Assembly: GCF_003347665.1 (NCBI RefSeq)
Contig: NZ_QDGA01000004.1
Coordinates: 1-64,000, forward strand
Reading direction: 5' to 3'
Source of the DNA: Microvirga calopogonii
Lineage (GTDB): Bacteria > Pseudomonadota > Alphaproteobacteria > Rhizobiales > Beijerinckiaceae
DNA: 64,000 nt
The notes under the pieces were generated by a model that ran no database searches, had not been told where the DNA came from, and worked only from the letters and a program-made list of their open reading frames with translations. This document shows, one piece after another, positions 37,367 to 45,960 of the stretch; position 1 is the first letter of the stretch; every line of letters starts with the position of its first letter. A program made the translations under genes and the position numbers.

Positions 37367-37947
37367 GGGAAAGTTCTCCGAGTTCTCGATCGTCGAAAAG
37401 AGCAGGTCCTGCCACGGCGCAAGGACACCGAAATGCACTCAAGCGCAACAGACGATAGGTTCGACCGAGCCCGCGTCAACCGATGAACGAGATGTTTGTT
37501 CGAGACGTTCTCCCGGCCAGAGACATGGATGCTGTGCCGCTCGTGGATCGGAAGCGGATTCAGCCTCGGTTAAGAACCACCGCGATTAAATGACGGTAAC
37601 GCTCAATTGATGGGCTGCCTGCGGTTGAAAGCCTTGCAGGAATGCATGGCCGACCACCACATCATGTGCAGGTGGGAATGCGGCACAGTGGATTTTCGGA
37701 TGGCTGCCAGAAACTTTAGCTTGCTGTCCTGCCCGCAATCCGCGAGGCTAGATGTCGAGGGCGGGCCTATCTTCAAGTCGAACGGGTTGACCCGGACAGA
37801 GCCGAACCTGTCACGACCTGCTTTTTATCCCGCCATGACAAAAGGAGTACGCCGCATCATTTGACCGCATCGCGAGTATCGCTGGTCTGAGCAACCTTAG
37901 CGGTGCACAATAGTTGTCTCTGAGAGGGATTGGATTTCGGTGGCGCC
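37367..37947. other. Long intergenic region without recognisable genes
   Basis: These 581 bases separate the divergent alcohol dehydrogenase and prkA genes. An 86-residue frame at 37607-37864 has no family look and no good ribosome site. I see no riboswitch, no GGAAC-type promoter and no clear hairpin. Promoters for both flanking operons must lie here. Confidence 0.5.
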
Positions 37948-39894
37948 ATGCTTCATTCCGACGACCTGTTCTCGAGTTTCCTGAAGACCTATGAAACCCG
38001 CCGCGAGGCGGAGATGTCTCTGGCGGACTACCTGGAAGGGTGCCGCACCGATCCCATGATGTATGCGAGCGCTCCCGAGCGCATCCTGGCGGCCATAGGC
38101 GAGCCCCGGCTTGTCGATACGTCGAAGGATGCCCGCCTCGGCCGCATCTTCATGAACCGCACGATCCGGGTTTACCCGGCCTTTTCCGAATTCTACGGCA
38201 TGGAAGAGACGATCGAGATGATCGTGAGCTTCTTCCGCCATGCCGCCCAAGGACTGGAGGAGCGCAAGCAGATCCTCTACCTGCTCGGCCCCGTTGGAGG
38301 CGGAAAATCCTCCCTTGCCGAGCGCCTGAAAGCGCTCATGGAAGTCAACCCGATTTACGTGCTCAAGGCGGGCGACGAGATCAGCCCCGTCTTCGAGAGC
38401 CCGCTCGGCCTCTTCGACTCCGAACAGATGGGGCCTATGCTCGAGGAGCGGTACGGCATTCCGCGCCGGCGCCTGACCAACCTGCTCAGCCCCTGGGCGA
38501 TCAAGCGGCTCGACGAGTTCAAGGGCGACATTTCCAAGTTCCGGGTGGTGAAGATCAGCCCGTCCCGCCTGCGGCAGATCGCCATCGCCAAGACGGAGCC
38601 CGGCGACGAGAACAATCAGGACATTTCGTCCCTCGTGGGTAAAGTCGATATCCGCAAGCTCGAGACCCTGTCCCAGGCCGACCCCGACGCCTACAGCTAT
38701 TCCGGCGGCCTCAACCGCGCCAATCAGGGCATTCTCGAATTCGTCGAGATGTTCAAGGCGCCGATCAAGATGCTGCACCCCCTGCTCACTGCCACGCAGG
38801 AGGGGAATTATGTCGGTACCGAGAATATCGGTTCCATCCCGTTCAGCGGCATCATCCTGGCGCATTCCAACGAGGCGGAGTGGCAAACCTTCCGCACCAA
38901 CAAAAACAACGAGGCCTTCATCGATCGCATCTACGTGATCAAGGTGCCGTACTGCCTGCGGGTCACGGAGGAGCAGAAGATCTATGAGAAGCTGATCCGA
39001 GGCTCGGAACTCGCAGGGGCGCCCTGCGCCCCGGCCACGCTGGAAATGCTGGCCCGGTTTTCGGTCCTGTCGCGGTTGCGGGCACACGAGAACTCGAATT
39101 TCTACTCGAAGATGCGCGTCTATGATGGCGAGAGCCTGCGCGAAGTCGATCCTCGGGCGCGCAGCCTGCAGGAATACAAGGATTCGGCCGGAGTCGACGA
39201 AGGCATGGACGGCGTCTCGACCCGCTTCGCCTTCAAGGTCCTGTCCGCCACGTTCAACCACGATACCATCGAGGTTGCCGCGGATCCGGTCCATCTCATG
39301 TACGTGCTCGAACAATCCCTGCGGCGCGAGCAACTGCCGCAGGACATGGAGCGGCGCTATCTGGAGTTCATCAAGGCCGAGCTGGCGCCGCGCTATGCGG
39401 ATTTCATCGGTCACGAGATCCAGAAGGCCTATCTCGAATCCTACCACGATTACGGCCAGAATCTCTTCGACCGCTATGTCGCCTATGCGGATGCCTGGAT
39501 CGAGGATCAGGACTTCAAGGATCCCGATACCGGCCAGCTCCTGAACCGGGAGCTCCTGAACCAGGAGCTGACCAAGATCGAGAAGCCCGCCGGCATCGCC
39601 AATCCGAAGGATTTCCGCAACGAAGTGGTCAAGTTCTCTCTCCGTGCGCGGGCCGGCAATCAGGGCCGTAACCCGTCCTGGACGAGTTATGAGAAGATCC
39701 GGGACGTGATCGAGCGCCGCATGTTCTCGCAGGTGGAGGAGTTGCTGCCCGTGATCAGCTTCGGCTCCAAGAAGGACAGCGAGACCGAGAAGAAGCACGG
39801 AGAATTCGTGGAGCGGATGATGGAGCGCGGATACACCGAGCGCCAAGTACGGCGTCTGGTGGAATGGTACATGCGCGTGAAGCAGGCGGGCTGA
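37948..39894 (+). CDS. prkA: PrkA-family serine protein kinase (YeaG)
   Basis: A 648-residue AAA-type ATPase/protein kinase. Opening AEMSLADYLEGCRTDPMMYA aligns with E. coli YeaG. Walker A GPVGGGKS is at 114-121, preceded by the typical HAAQGLEERKQILYLL. NEAEWQTFRTNKNNEAFIDR and MEERKQ-like helices follow; the last third holds the kinase-like region. I prefer ATG 37948 to a TTG at 37930 by alignment. It is the first gene of the PrkA - DUF444 - SpoVR triad, which in other bacteria is induced by starvation and stress. Spacing to the next gene is 29 bases. Confidence 0.93.
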   Translation: MLHSDDLFSSFLKTYETRREAEMSLADYLEGCRTDPMMYASAPERILAAIGEPRLVDTSKDARLGRIFMNRTIRVYPAFSEFYGMEETIEMIVSFFRHAAQGLEERKQILYLLGPVGGGKSSLAERLKALMEVNPIYVLKAGDEISPVFESPLGLFDSEQMGPMLEERYGIPRRRLTNLLSPWAIKRLDEFKGDISKFRVVKISPSRLRQIAIAKTEPGDENNQDISSLVGKVDIRKLETLSQADPDAYSYSGGLNRANQGILEFVEMFKAPIKMLHPLLTATQEGNYVGTENIGSIPFSGIILAHSNEAEWQTFRTNKNNEAFIDRIYVIKVPYCLRVTEEQKIYEKLIRGSELAGAPCAPATLEMLARFSVLSRLRAHENSNFYSKMRVYDGESLREVDPRARSLQEYKDSAGVDEGMDGVSTRFAFKVLSATFNHDTIEVAADPVHLMYVLEQSLRREQLPQDMERRYLEFIKAELAPRYADFIGHEIQKAYLESYHDYGQNLFDRYVAYADAWIEDQDFKDPDTGQLLNRELLNQELTKIEKPAGIANPKDFRNEVVKFSLRARAGNQGRNPSWTSYEKIRDVIERRMFSQVEELLPVISFGSKKDSETEKKHGEFVERMMERGYTERQVRRLVEWYMRVKQAG

Positions 39895-39923
39895 CGGAAG
39901 ACGGAGGCATATCAGGCGTTCCT

Positions 39924-41228
39924 ATGTACATCATCGACCGGCGCCTCAACCCAGGGGGCAAGAGTCTGGCCAACCGCCAACGTTTTCTGCGCCGAGCCAA
40001 GGCGCAGATCCAGCGGGCCGTACGCCAGACCGCAGGCGATCGGGACATCACCGATCTCGAACGGGGAGGGGAGGTCTCGATCCCGGCTGATGGTGTGCGC
40101 GAGCCCAGCTTCCGGCGATCCGGTGAGGGCGGAGTGCACGATCACATCCTACCAGGCAACAAGCGCTTCGTGGAAGGCGATACCATCGAACGGCCGCCTG
40201 GAGGGGGCGGCAGCGCGGCGGGCGGCGACAGCGGCGAGGGCGAGGACGATTTCCGCTTCGTCCTAACCCGCGACGAGTTTCTCGACCTTTTCCTCGACGA
40301 TCTGGAATTGCCGGATCTTGCCAAGCGGCGCGTCGCGACGGTGGAGACGCAAGGGGTGCGGCGGGCCGGATATACGGTCACCGGATCCCCCGTAAACCTC
40401 GCACTGCTGCGCTCCATGCGCAACGCTCTCTCCCGTCGCATCGCCATGCGGCGGCCGAAATCCGAGGACCTGATCCGCCTTCAGGAGGAGATCGCCCGGC
40501 TCGAGGAGCAGGAAGGCCCGTCCGAGCGGCTGACCGCCCTGCGCGAGGAGCTGGAGCAGCTGCAACTGCGGACCAAGCGCTTCCCCTACATCGATCCCAT
40601 CGACCTGCGCTATCGCCGTTTCGAGCCGGTCTCGAAACCCGTCGCCCAGGCCGTCATGTTCTGCCTCATGGACGTCTCGGGCTCCATGACCGAGCACATG
40701 AAGGACCTCGCCAAGCGCTTCTACATGCTGCTCTACATTTTCCTGACGCGGCGCTACAAGCACGTGGAGATCGTCTTCATCCGCCACACCCACGAGGCCA
40801 AGGAGGTGGACGAGGAGACCTTCTTCAACAGCCCCGAGACCGGCGGAACAGTGGTGTCCTCGGCCCTGCGCGAAATGCAGCGGATCGTGGAGGAACGCTA
40901 TTCGCCGGACGCGTGGAACATCTACGCGGCCCAGGCTTCCGACGGCGACAACTCGCCCAACGACGGCACCACCAGCGCCGCCCTGCTGCGGGACGTGATC
41001 CTGCCGGTCTGCCAGTACTACGCCTATCTCGAGGTCGGCAGCGACAGCGACCGGATGCAGACCGGGTTCATCAACCATAAGACGTCCCTGTGGCAGACCT
41101 ACGAGGCGCTCCTGGAGGAGGGAGCGAACCTCGCCATGCGCAAGGTGAACCACCGCCGCGAGATCTATCCGGTCTTCCGCGAGCTCTTCCGCCGGCGCGA
41201 TGCGGAAGCAGGAGCGAGGGTTCCATGA
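39924..41228 (+). CDS. DUF444/YeaH-family protein with von Willebrand A domain
   Basis: A 434-residue protein: MYIIDRRLNPGGKSLANRQR at the start, a Gly-rich acidic linker near 95-115 (GGGGSAAGGDSGEGEDD), a coiled-coil stretch around 180-215 (RLQEEIARLEEQEG), and a C-terminal vWA domain with the metal-site motif LMDVSGSMTEHMKD at about 247. The start at 39924 matches YeaH; the in-frame ATG at 39864 lies inside prkA. Its stop overlaps the next start (ATGA). YeaH is thought to work with YeaG/PrkA, possibly as a scaffold or substrate. Confidence 0.92.
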   Translation: MYIIDRRLNPGGKSLANRQRFLRRAKAQIQRAVRQTAGDRDITDLERGGEVSIPADGVREPSFRRSGEGGVHDHILPGNKRFVEGDTIERPPGGGGSAAGGDSGEGEDDFRFVLTRDEFLDLFLDDLELPDLAKRRVATVETQGVRRAGYTVTGSPVNLALLRSMRNALSRRIAMRRPKSEDLIRLQEEIARLEEQEGPSERLTALREELEQLQLRTKRFPYIDPIDLRYRRFEPVSKPVAQAVMFCLMDVSGSMTEHMKDLAKRFYMLLYIFLTRRYKHVEIVFIRHTHEAKEVDEETFFNSPETGGTVVSSALREMQRIVEERYSPDAWNIYAAQASDGDNSPNDGTTSAALLRDVILPVCQYYAYLEVGSDSDRMQTGFINHKTSLWQTYEALLEEGANLAMRKVNHRREIYPVFRELFRRRDAEAGARVP

Positions 41229-42769
41229 GCGTGACCCTGCACGATAACCTGCTTTTCCATGGAGCCGACTGGGATTTCGGCACGATCCAGCGCATCCATG
41301 ACGCCGTCGAGGCCGTCGGAGTCGGCGAGCTGGGGCTCGACGTCTATCCGAACCAGATCGAGGTCATCACCGCCGAGCAGATGCTCGACGCCTATGCGTC
41401 GATCGGCATGCCCCTGTTCTACAAGCACTGGTCCTTCGGCAAACGCTTTGCCCTGCATGAATCGAGCTATCGTCAAGGGCTCATGGGCCTAGCCTATGAG
41501 ATCGTCATCAACTCGAACCCGTGCATCTCCTACATCATGGAGGAGAACTCGGCGACGATGCAGACCCTCGTCATTGCCCACGCGGCCTTCGGCCACAACC
41601 ATTTCTTCAAGAACAACTACCTGTTCAAGGAATGGACCGACGCGGACGGGATCCTCGATTATCTCGAATTCGCCAAGGGCTACATCACGCGCTGCGAGGA
41701 GCGCTACGGACATGCGGCCGTAGAGCGCGTTCTCGATGCTGCCCATGCCCTGATGTCCCACGGCGTGCACCGCTATCCACGCAAGAAGCGCCCTGACCTT
41801 CGCTCGGAGGAGCGCCGGGAGCGGGAGCGCCATCTTCACCAGGAGCAGACCTTCAACGACCTGTGGCGCACGGTGCCGACCAAGGGGGCGGCCGCCAAGC
41901 CGCAGCTCAGTGAGGAGCGTCGCCGTGCCCTGCTCGAATTGCCGCAGGAAAACATCCTGTATTTTCTGGAAAAGTCGGCGCCGCGCCTACAGCCCTGGCA
42001 GCGCGAGATCCTGCGCATCGTGCGCCAGATTGCGCAGTATTTCTACCCGCAGCGCCAGACCAAGGTGATGAACGAGGGCTGCGCCACCTATTGCCATTAC
42101 CGCATCATGACCCGCCTGCACGAGACGGGGCAGATCAGCGACGGTTCGTTCCTGGAATTCCTGCAGTCGCACACGAACGTGACCCGGCAGCCGGAATTCG
42201 ACGATCCGCATTACGGCGGCATCAACCCTTATGCCCTCGGCTTCGGCATGATGCAGGACATCGAGCGCATCTGTACCGAGCCGACGGCGGAGGATCGGGA
42301 CTGGTTCCCCGATATCGCGGGCAGCGGTGACGCCATGGCGGTGCTGCGCGACGTCTGGGCGAACTACCGGGACGAGAGCTTCATCTCGCAATTTCTGAGC
42401 CCGCATCTGATCCGGCAATGGCGGATGTTCCATCTCGTCGATGACCCGGAGCGGCCTGAGCTCATGATCGAGGCGATTCATGACGAGCGGGGTTATCGGC
42501 GCCTGCGGCGCTCGCTCTCTCGCCATTACGACGTCGGCTGGAGCGATCCCGACATCCAGGTGGTCGATGTGGATCTCGCCGGAGACAGGCGCCTGATCCT
42601 GCACCATCACGTCCTCAACCGGACCCTGCTCCACAAGGACGACGCCCAGCGGGTTCTTCAGATGGTGGCCAATCTCTGGGGCTATGCGGTGGTGCTGAAA
42701 GAGGTGGAGCCGGCCACCGGGGCGATCTTCCAGGAGCACGTGGCGCACCCACACGAGACCCTCTTCTAA
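41225..42769 (+). CDS. SpoVR-family protein (YcgB)
   Basis: A 514-residue protein of the SpoVR family: YPNQIEVITAEQMLDAYASI, YKHWSFGKRF, EIVINSNPCISYIMEENSA, and QTKVMNEGCATYCHYRIM. The paired His/Glu residues (HWSFGK, AHAAFGHNHFF, NEGCATYCH) suggest a metal site, but no reaction is established. It is translationally coupled to the DUF444 gene (ATGA) and completes the conserved triad. The name comes from a Bacillus spore cortex gene; in this non-sporulating lineage it is better seen as a stress protein. Confidence 0.93.
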   Translation: MSVTLHDNLLFHGADWDFGTIQRIHDAVEAVGVGELGLDVYPNQIEVITAEQMLDAYASIGMPLFYKHWSFGKRFALHESSYRQGLMGLAYEIVINSNPCISYIMEENSATMQTLVIAHAAFGHNHFFKNNYLFKEWTDADGILDYLEFAKGYITRCEERYGHAAVERVLDAAHALMSHGVHRYPRKKRPDLRSEERRERERHLHQEQTFNDLWRTVPTKGAAAKPQLSEERRRALLELPQENILYFLEKSAPRLQPWQREILRIVRQIAQYFYPQRQTKVMNEGCATYCHYRIMTRLHETGQISDGSFLEFLQSHTNVTRQPEFDDPHYGGINPYALGFGMMQDIERICTEPTAEDRDWFPDIAGSGDAMAVLRDVWANYRDESFISQFLSPHLIRQWRMFHLVDDPERPELMIEAIHDERGYRRLRRSLSRHYDVGWSDPDIQVVDVDLAGDRRLILHHHVLNRTLLHKDDAQRVLQMVANLWGYAVVLKEVEPATGAIFQEHVAHPHETLF

Positions 42770-42871
42770 AAAAGATACTTTGACGCAAAAAAGCCTGGGA
42801 CTCACGCGACCATAGGGTTCCCTGGGCTCGGCCCTGGTTTCGAGGGTCGGCTCCCTTGCAGGAGAATACCT

Positions 42872-43333
42872 ATGGAACACAAGCCTGTAGAGAAGCTGCG
42901 TAGCGTCGCTGAAGTGCATGAGTTGAGCCAAGGTTTCCTGTCGCGGCGCGAACGCCTCGAGCGTTGGGCCGAAGTGTTGGAGCGCCAGCCGAAACGGCGC
43001 TTGAGGTCGCTGGGTGAGATCGAATTCGTCCCGAAGGACAAGCGGCCGGAGATGAGGTCGGACGAATCCCCCATCACGGTCGCGTTCGAAGATCCGGTCT
43101 TGCGCGCTGCCGGCCTGAAGGGCGACACGCTCGGGGACGCCATGGACTTTTTCGAATTGTCGGAGGGCGCCTCCCATCGCCTTCTCTGCTCCTGCATGAA
43201 CGGCTGGAGCATGGAAGCTGGCTCCACGGCACGGAAGGTCCATCGCATCGCGAACCCCGATCATCGGCTCATGCTGTTCACGACAGCCGGGTTGCTCACA
43301 GCCGCCCCGGCAGTGTTCTACCTGCTGAGCTGA
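42872..43333 (+). CDS. Hypothetical protein with C-terminal membrane anchor
   Basis: A 153-residue protein I do not recognise. GGAG lies ten bases upstream of the ATG. The N-terminal half is charged and helical (EVHELSQGFLSRRERLERWA, VLERQPKRRLRSL). Residues 133-151 (LMLFTTAGLLTAAPAVFYLL) form a single hydrophobic segment, so it may be a tail-anchored inner-membrane protein. It follows the SpoVR gene by 102 bases with an imperfect hairpin between, so it may be transcribed separately. Confidence 0.75.
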   Translation: MEHKPVEKLRSVAEVHELSQGFLSRRERLERWAEVLERQPKRRLRSLGEIEFVPKDKRPEMRSDESPITVAFEDPVLRAAGLKGDTLGDAMDFFELSEGASHRLLCSCMNGWSMEAGSTARKVHRIANPDHRLMLFTTAGLLTAAPAVFYLLS

Positions 43334-43343
43334 AAGAATCCTG

Positions 43344-43379
43344 CGGCACCGAGCCTCCTGATCAGCGGGCCCGGTGCCG
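43344..43379 (+). terminator. Possible terminator hairpin
   Basis: CGGCACCG (43344-43351) pairs with CGGTGCCG (43372-43379) around a 20-base loop. There is no T-run, so it is weak evidence for the end of the preceding gene. Confidence 0.35.
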
Positions 43380-43399
43380 ATCGTTCGGAGATTGGATGA

Positions 43400-43690
43400 A
43401 TGACGGATGCGCCGCCTCGCCGGATCGGACTGCCCTGGTACAGCCGGGAGGACTATCCTCGCATCCGCGCTATGATGACCGACCGGCACAATCTCGCCTC
43501 GACCTATGAGGCCTGGCTGGCCTCGGCCGTGAACAACGAGCTCGTCGGTCAGCAGGCGGGACTTCGGATTGAACGCATCATGATCGAGCCCGATGTGTTC
43601 GCGACGTGGTGCGAGGAACAGGGCCTGGAGCCCGACAGCAAGGCGCGCACGACATACGCCACGGAAATATGCGCCCGGATATCAGCGTGA
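43400..43690 (+). CDS. Small hypothetical protein (96 aa)
   Basis: A soluble, compact 96-residue protein: RIGLPWYSREDYPRIRAMMT, then TYEAWLASAVNNELVGQQAG and CEEQGLEPDSKARTTYATEI. It has an ordinary amino-acid balance for this genome and starts at an ATG after GGAGATTGG. I recognise no domain. It lies between the stress triad and the carbohydrate cluster and shows no sign of being part of either. Confidence 0.7.
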   Translation: MTDAPPRRIGLPWYSREDYPRIRAMMTDRHNLASTYEAWLASAVNNELVGQQAGLRIERIMIEPDVFATWCEEQGLEPDSKARTTYATEICARISA

Positions 43691-43860
43691 GCCGGAAGCG
43701 CCCGCCACAAATAGCCAAGCCTTGAAGTCTCCTCCCCCGTCTCTAGTTGCTCGGGCGGTATGGTGGAGGGAGAAAATTGCTGAACGAGAATGGTGCCAGC
43801 AGCGATATTTCCGCTTCTTTGACAAAGGGGAGCGATGAGCGATCCAGGGCTCCAGGAACC

Positions 43861-44814
43861 ATGCGGGCCGCCATCCTCACGGGACCCGGGCAGATCGAGA
43901 TCAGCGACGTTGCACGTCCGGTGCCGGGGCGGGGACAGGTGCGGCTCCGCCTGGAAGGCTGCGGCGTGTGCGCTTCGAACCTGACCCCGTGGGCTGGCCC
44001 TGAATGGATGCAGTACCCTACCGAGCCGGGCGCACTCGGACATGAGGCCTGGGGCTTCGTCGACGCTGTCGGCGAGGGCGTGGAAGGCTTGTCGGTCGGA
44101 GACCGGGTCGCGGCTCTCTCTTACAAATCCTATGCGGAATACGATCTGGCGGAGGCCGAGGCCGTCGTGCCCCTGCCGGACGCCCTGGCGGGCCAGCCCT
44201 TTCCCGGCGAGCCGCTCGGCTGCGCCATGAACATCTTTCAACGCAGCGATATCGAGCCCGGGCAGATGATCGCCATCATCGGCATCGGCTTTCTCGGCGC
44301 CATTCTCACCAAGCTCGCCTCCGATGCCGGTGCGCGGGTCATCGCGATCTCGCGACGGCCATTCTCGCTCGACCTCGCGCGCCGCATGGGCGCGGCCGAG
44401 ACGATCCCCATGGAGGATCACCAAGGGATCATCGAGCGGGTCAAGGAACTGACCGGCGGTACGTTATGCGATCGGGTGATCGAGGCGGTCGGCAAGCAAT
44501 GGCCGCTCGATCTCGCAGGCGAACTGACCCGCGAGCGTGGCAAGCTGATCGTCGCCGGCTACCACCAGGACGGTCCGCGGCAGGTCAATATGTGGCTCTG
44601 GAACTGGCGCGGCATCGATGTGATCAACGCGCATGAACGTGATCCGAAGATTTACGTGCAGGGATTGCGCGAGGCCGTGGACGCCATCGCGTCGGGGCGC
44701 CTCGATCCGAGCTTTCTTTACACCCACACCTACCCTTTGGACCGGCTCGACGAAGCGCTCAACGCCACCCGTGACCGCCCCGACGGTTTTCTCAAGGCCC
44801 TGGTGACGTATTGA
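43861..44814 (+). CDS. Medium-chain dehydrogenase lacking the structural zinc lobe
   Basis: A 317-residue MDR enzyme. Catalytic ligands C37 (GCGVCASN) and H61/E62 (LGHEAWG) are kept, but the four-cysteine structural zinc lobe is absent. The cofactor loop is IIGIGFLGAIL. The tail MWLWNWRGIDVINAHERDP is distinctive. Related enzymes oxidise sugar or cyclitol hydroxyls. The following Gfo/Idh gene overlaps its stop (TGATG), so the pair is co-translated and may perform linked oxidation and reduction of one substrate, perhaps an inositol derivative given the inositol-phosphate synthase at 50207. Start 43861 has AGGA upstream. Confidence 0.85.
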   Translation: MRAAILTGPGQIEISDVARPVPGRGQVRLRLEGCGVCASNLTPWAGPEWMQYPTEPGALGHEAWGFVDAVGEGVEGLSVGDRVAALSYKSYAEYDLAEAEAVVPLPDALAGQPFPGEPLGCAMNIFQRSDIEPGQMIAIIGIGFLGAILTKLASDAGARVIAISRRPFSLDLARRMGAAETIPMEDHQGIIERVKELTGGTLCDRVIEAVGKQWPLDLAGELTRERGKLIVAGYHQDGPRQVNMWLWNWRGIDVINAHERDPKIYVQGLREAVDAIASGRLDPSFLYTHTYPLDRLDEALNATRDRPDGFLKALVTY

Positions 44815-45842
44815 TGGTGCGACAGGCTGTGCTCAAGACGAATTCCGAAACCTCACTCGCACGCCCGCGTATCGGTTTTCTCGGTGTCGGCTGGATCGGC
44901 CGGCATCGCATGCAGGCGATTCTCGGCACCGGAGCCACCGAAGTCGTAGCGATCGCAGATCCGTCGCCGGAAACGGCCGCCGAGGCCGGGAAGTTGGCGC
45001 CCGACGCGCAGCTGGTTTCCAGTCTTGATGATATCCTTGCCCTCGGTGTCGATGGCGTCGTGATTGCAACTCCCAGTGCCATGCATGCCGAACAGTCGAT
45101 CCAGGCCCTCGAGCGCGGTGTTGCCGTGTTCTGCCAGAAGCCGCTTGGGCGAACGGCGGCAGAGGTAGAGTCGGTGGTCGATGCAGCGCGAAGGGCCGAC
45201 CGGCTGCTGAGCGTCGATCTCTCCTACCGCTTCACCGAGGGCATGCAGCGCATTCGCGATATCATCGATTCGGGCGAACTTGGACACATCTATGCCGTGG
45301 ATCTCGTTTTTCACAACGCTTATGGCCCGGACAAGCCATGGTTTTACGATCCAGCACTGTCCGGCGGCGGCTGCGTGATGGATCTCGGCGTGCATCTGGT
45401 CGATCTCGCCCTTTGGACATTGAACAACCCCGGCATCGGGAGCGTCACGGGCAAGCTCTTTGCCGGTGGCGCTCCACTCAAGGACTCTGCGTCGCAGGTG
45501 GAGGATTATGCCGTCGCGACCGTCGAGCTGGAGACAGGCACCGTGGTGCAGCTCGCCTGTTCCTGGCGCCTCCAGGCAGGATGCGACGCCATCATCTCCG
45601 CCACGTTCTACGGAACACAGGGCGGCCTGTCCCTGCGCAACGTCAACGGCTCGTTCTATGATTTTACGGCCGAGCGGTATTGGGGCACGTCGCGCGAGAC
45701 GTTGACCGTGCCGCCGGATGAATGGGGCGGGCGCGCGGCGGCCGACTGGGCCTCACGCCTGGCGGCGGGGGAGCGTTTCGATCCTGCCGCGGAGCAACTG
45801 GTCGACGTCGCAAAGGTGCTCGATCGGATTTATGGCCGATAA
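44814..45842 (+). CDS. Gfo/Idh/MocA-family oxidoreductase
   Basis: A 342-residue NAD(P)-dependent enzyme. The Rossmann loop is GFLGVGWIG (21-29), the conserved Lys is K109 in CQKPLG (usually EKP), and DLGVHLVDLALW carries the catalytic His region in the C-terminal domain. The family includes inositol 2-dehydrogenases, glucose-fructose oxidoreductase and sugar-amine ketoreductases. It is coupled to the MDR gene upstream. Both point toward the leftward carbohydrate operon and end against a palindromic repeat. Inositol or a nucleotide sugar is a reasonable substrate, but that is inferred. Confidence 0.88.
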   Translation: MVRQAVLKTNSETSLARPRIGFLGVGWIGRHRMQAILGTGATEVVAIADPSPETAAEAGKLAPDAQLVSSLDDILALGVDGVVIATPSAMHAEQSIQALERGVAVFCQKPLGRTAAEVESVVDAARRADRLLSVDLSYRFTEGMQRIRDIIDSGELGHIYAVDLVFHNAYGPDKPWFYDPALSGGGCVMDLGVHLVDLALWTLNNPGIGSVTGKLFAGGAPLKDSASQVEDYAVATVELETGTVVQLACSWRLQAGCDAIISATFYGTQGGLSLRNVNGSFYDFTAERYWGTSRETLTVPPDEWGGRAAADWASRLAAGERFDPAAEQLVDVAKVLDRIYGR

Positions 45843-45892
45843 AATCAGATAGAGAATTGCGCTGTCGTCATCGGCGGTTCGGACGATCCCAC

Positions 45893-45930
45893 CCCACGTC
45901 ATGGCCGGCACAAGCCCGCCATGACGTGGG
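45893..45930. repeat. Palindromic intergenic hairpin between convergent genes
   Basis: CCCACGTCATGGCCGG (45893-45908) pairs with CCCGCCATGACGTGGG (45915-45930), with one mismatch and loop CACAAG. It lies between two convergent genes and could end both transcripts. Its sequence differs from the elements at 9.3 and 13.0 kb, so it is a separate repeat type. Confidence 0.6.
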
Positions 45931-45960
45931 AGAGCGTCATCTCCGAAAACAAATTCCGCC

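Noticed and set aside
37607..37864. 86-codon frame in the gap before prkA
   Set aside because: No ribosome site, no family look, Cys-rich and irregular composition.
37897..39846. Long minus-strand open frame opposite prkA
   Set aside because: Antisense shadow; prkA on the plus strand matches its family over the full length.
41987..43489. Minus-strand open frame (500 codons) opposite the SpoVR gene
   Set aside because: Runs antisense through spoVR and the hypothetical at 42872; residues look random.
43836..43935. ATG at 43836 with a strong GGGGAG site, upstream of the MDR gene
   Set aside because: It is out of frame with the MDR gene and encodes only a short Arg/Ser-rich frame. I keep ATG 43861, though the site could drive a leader peptide.
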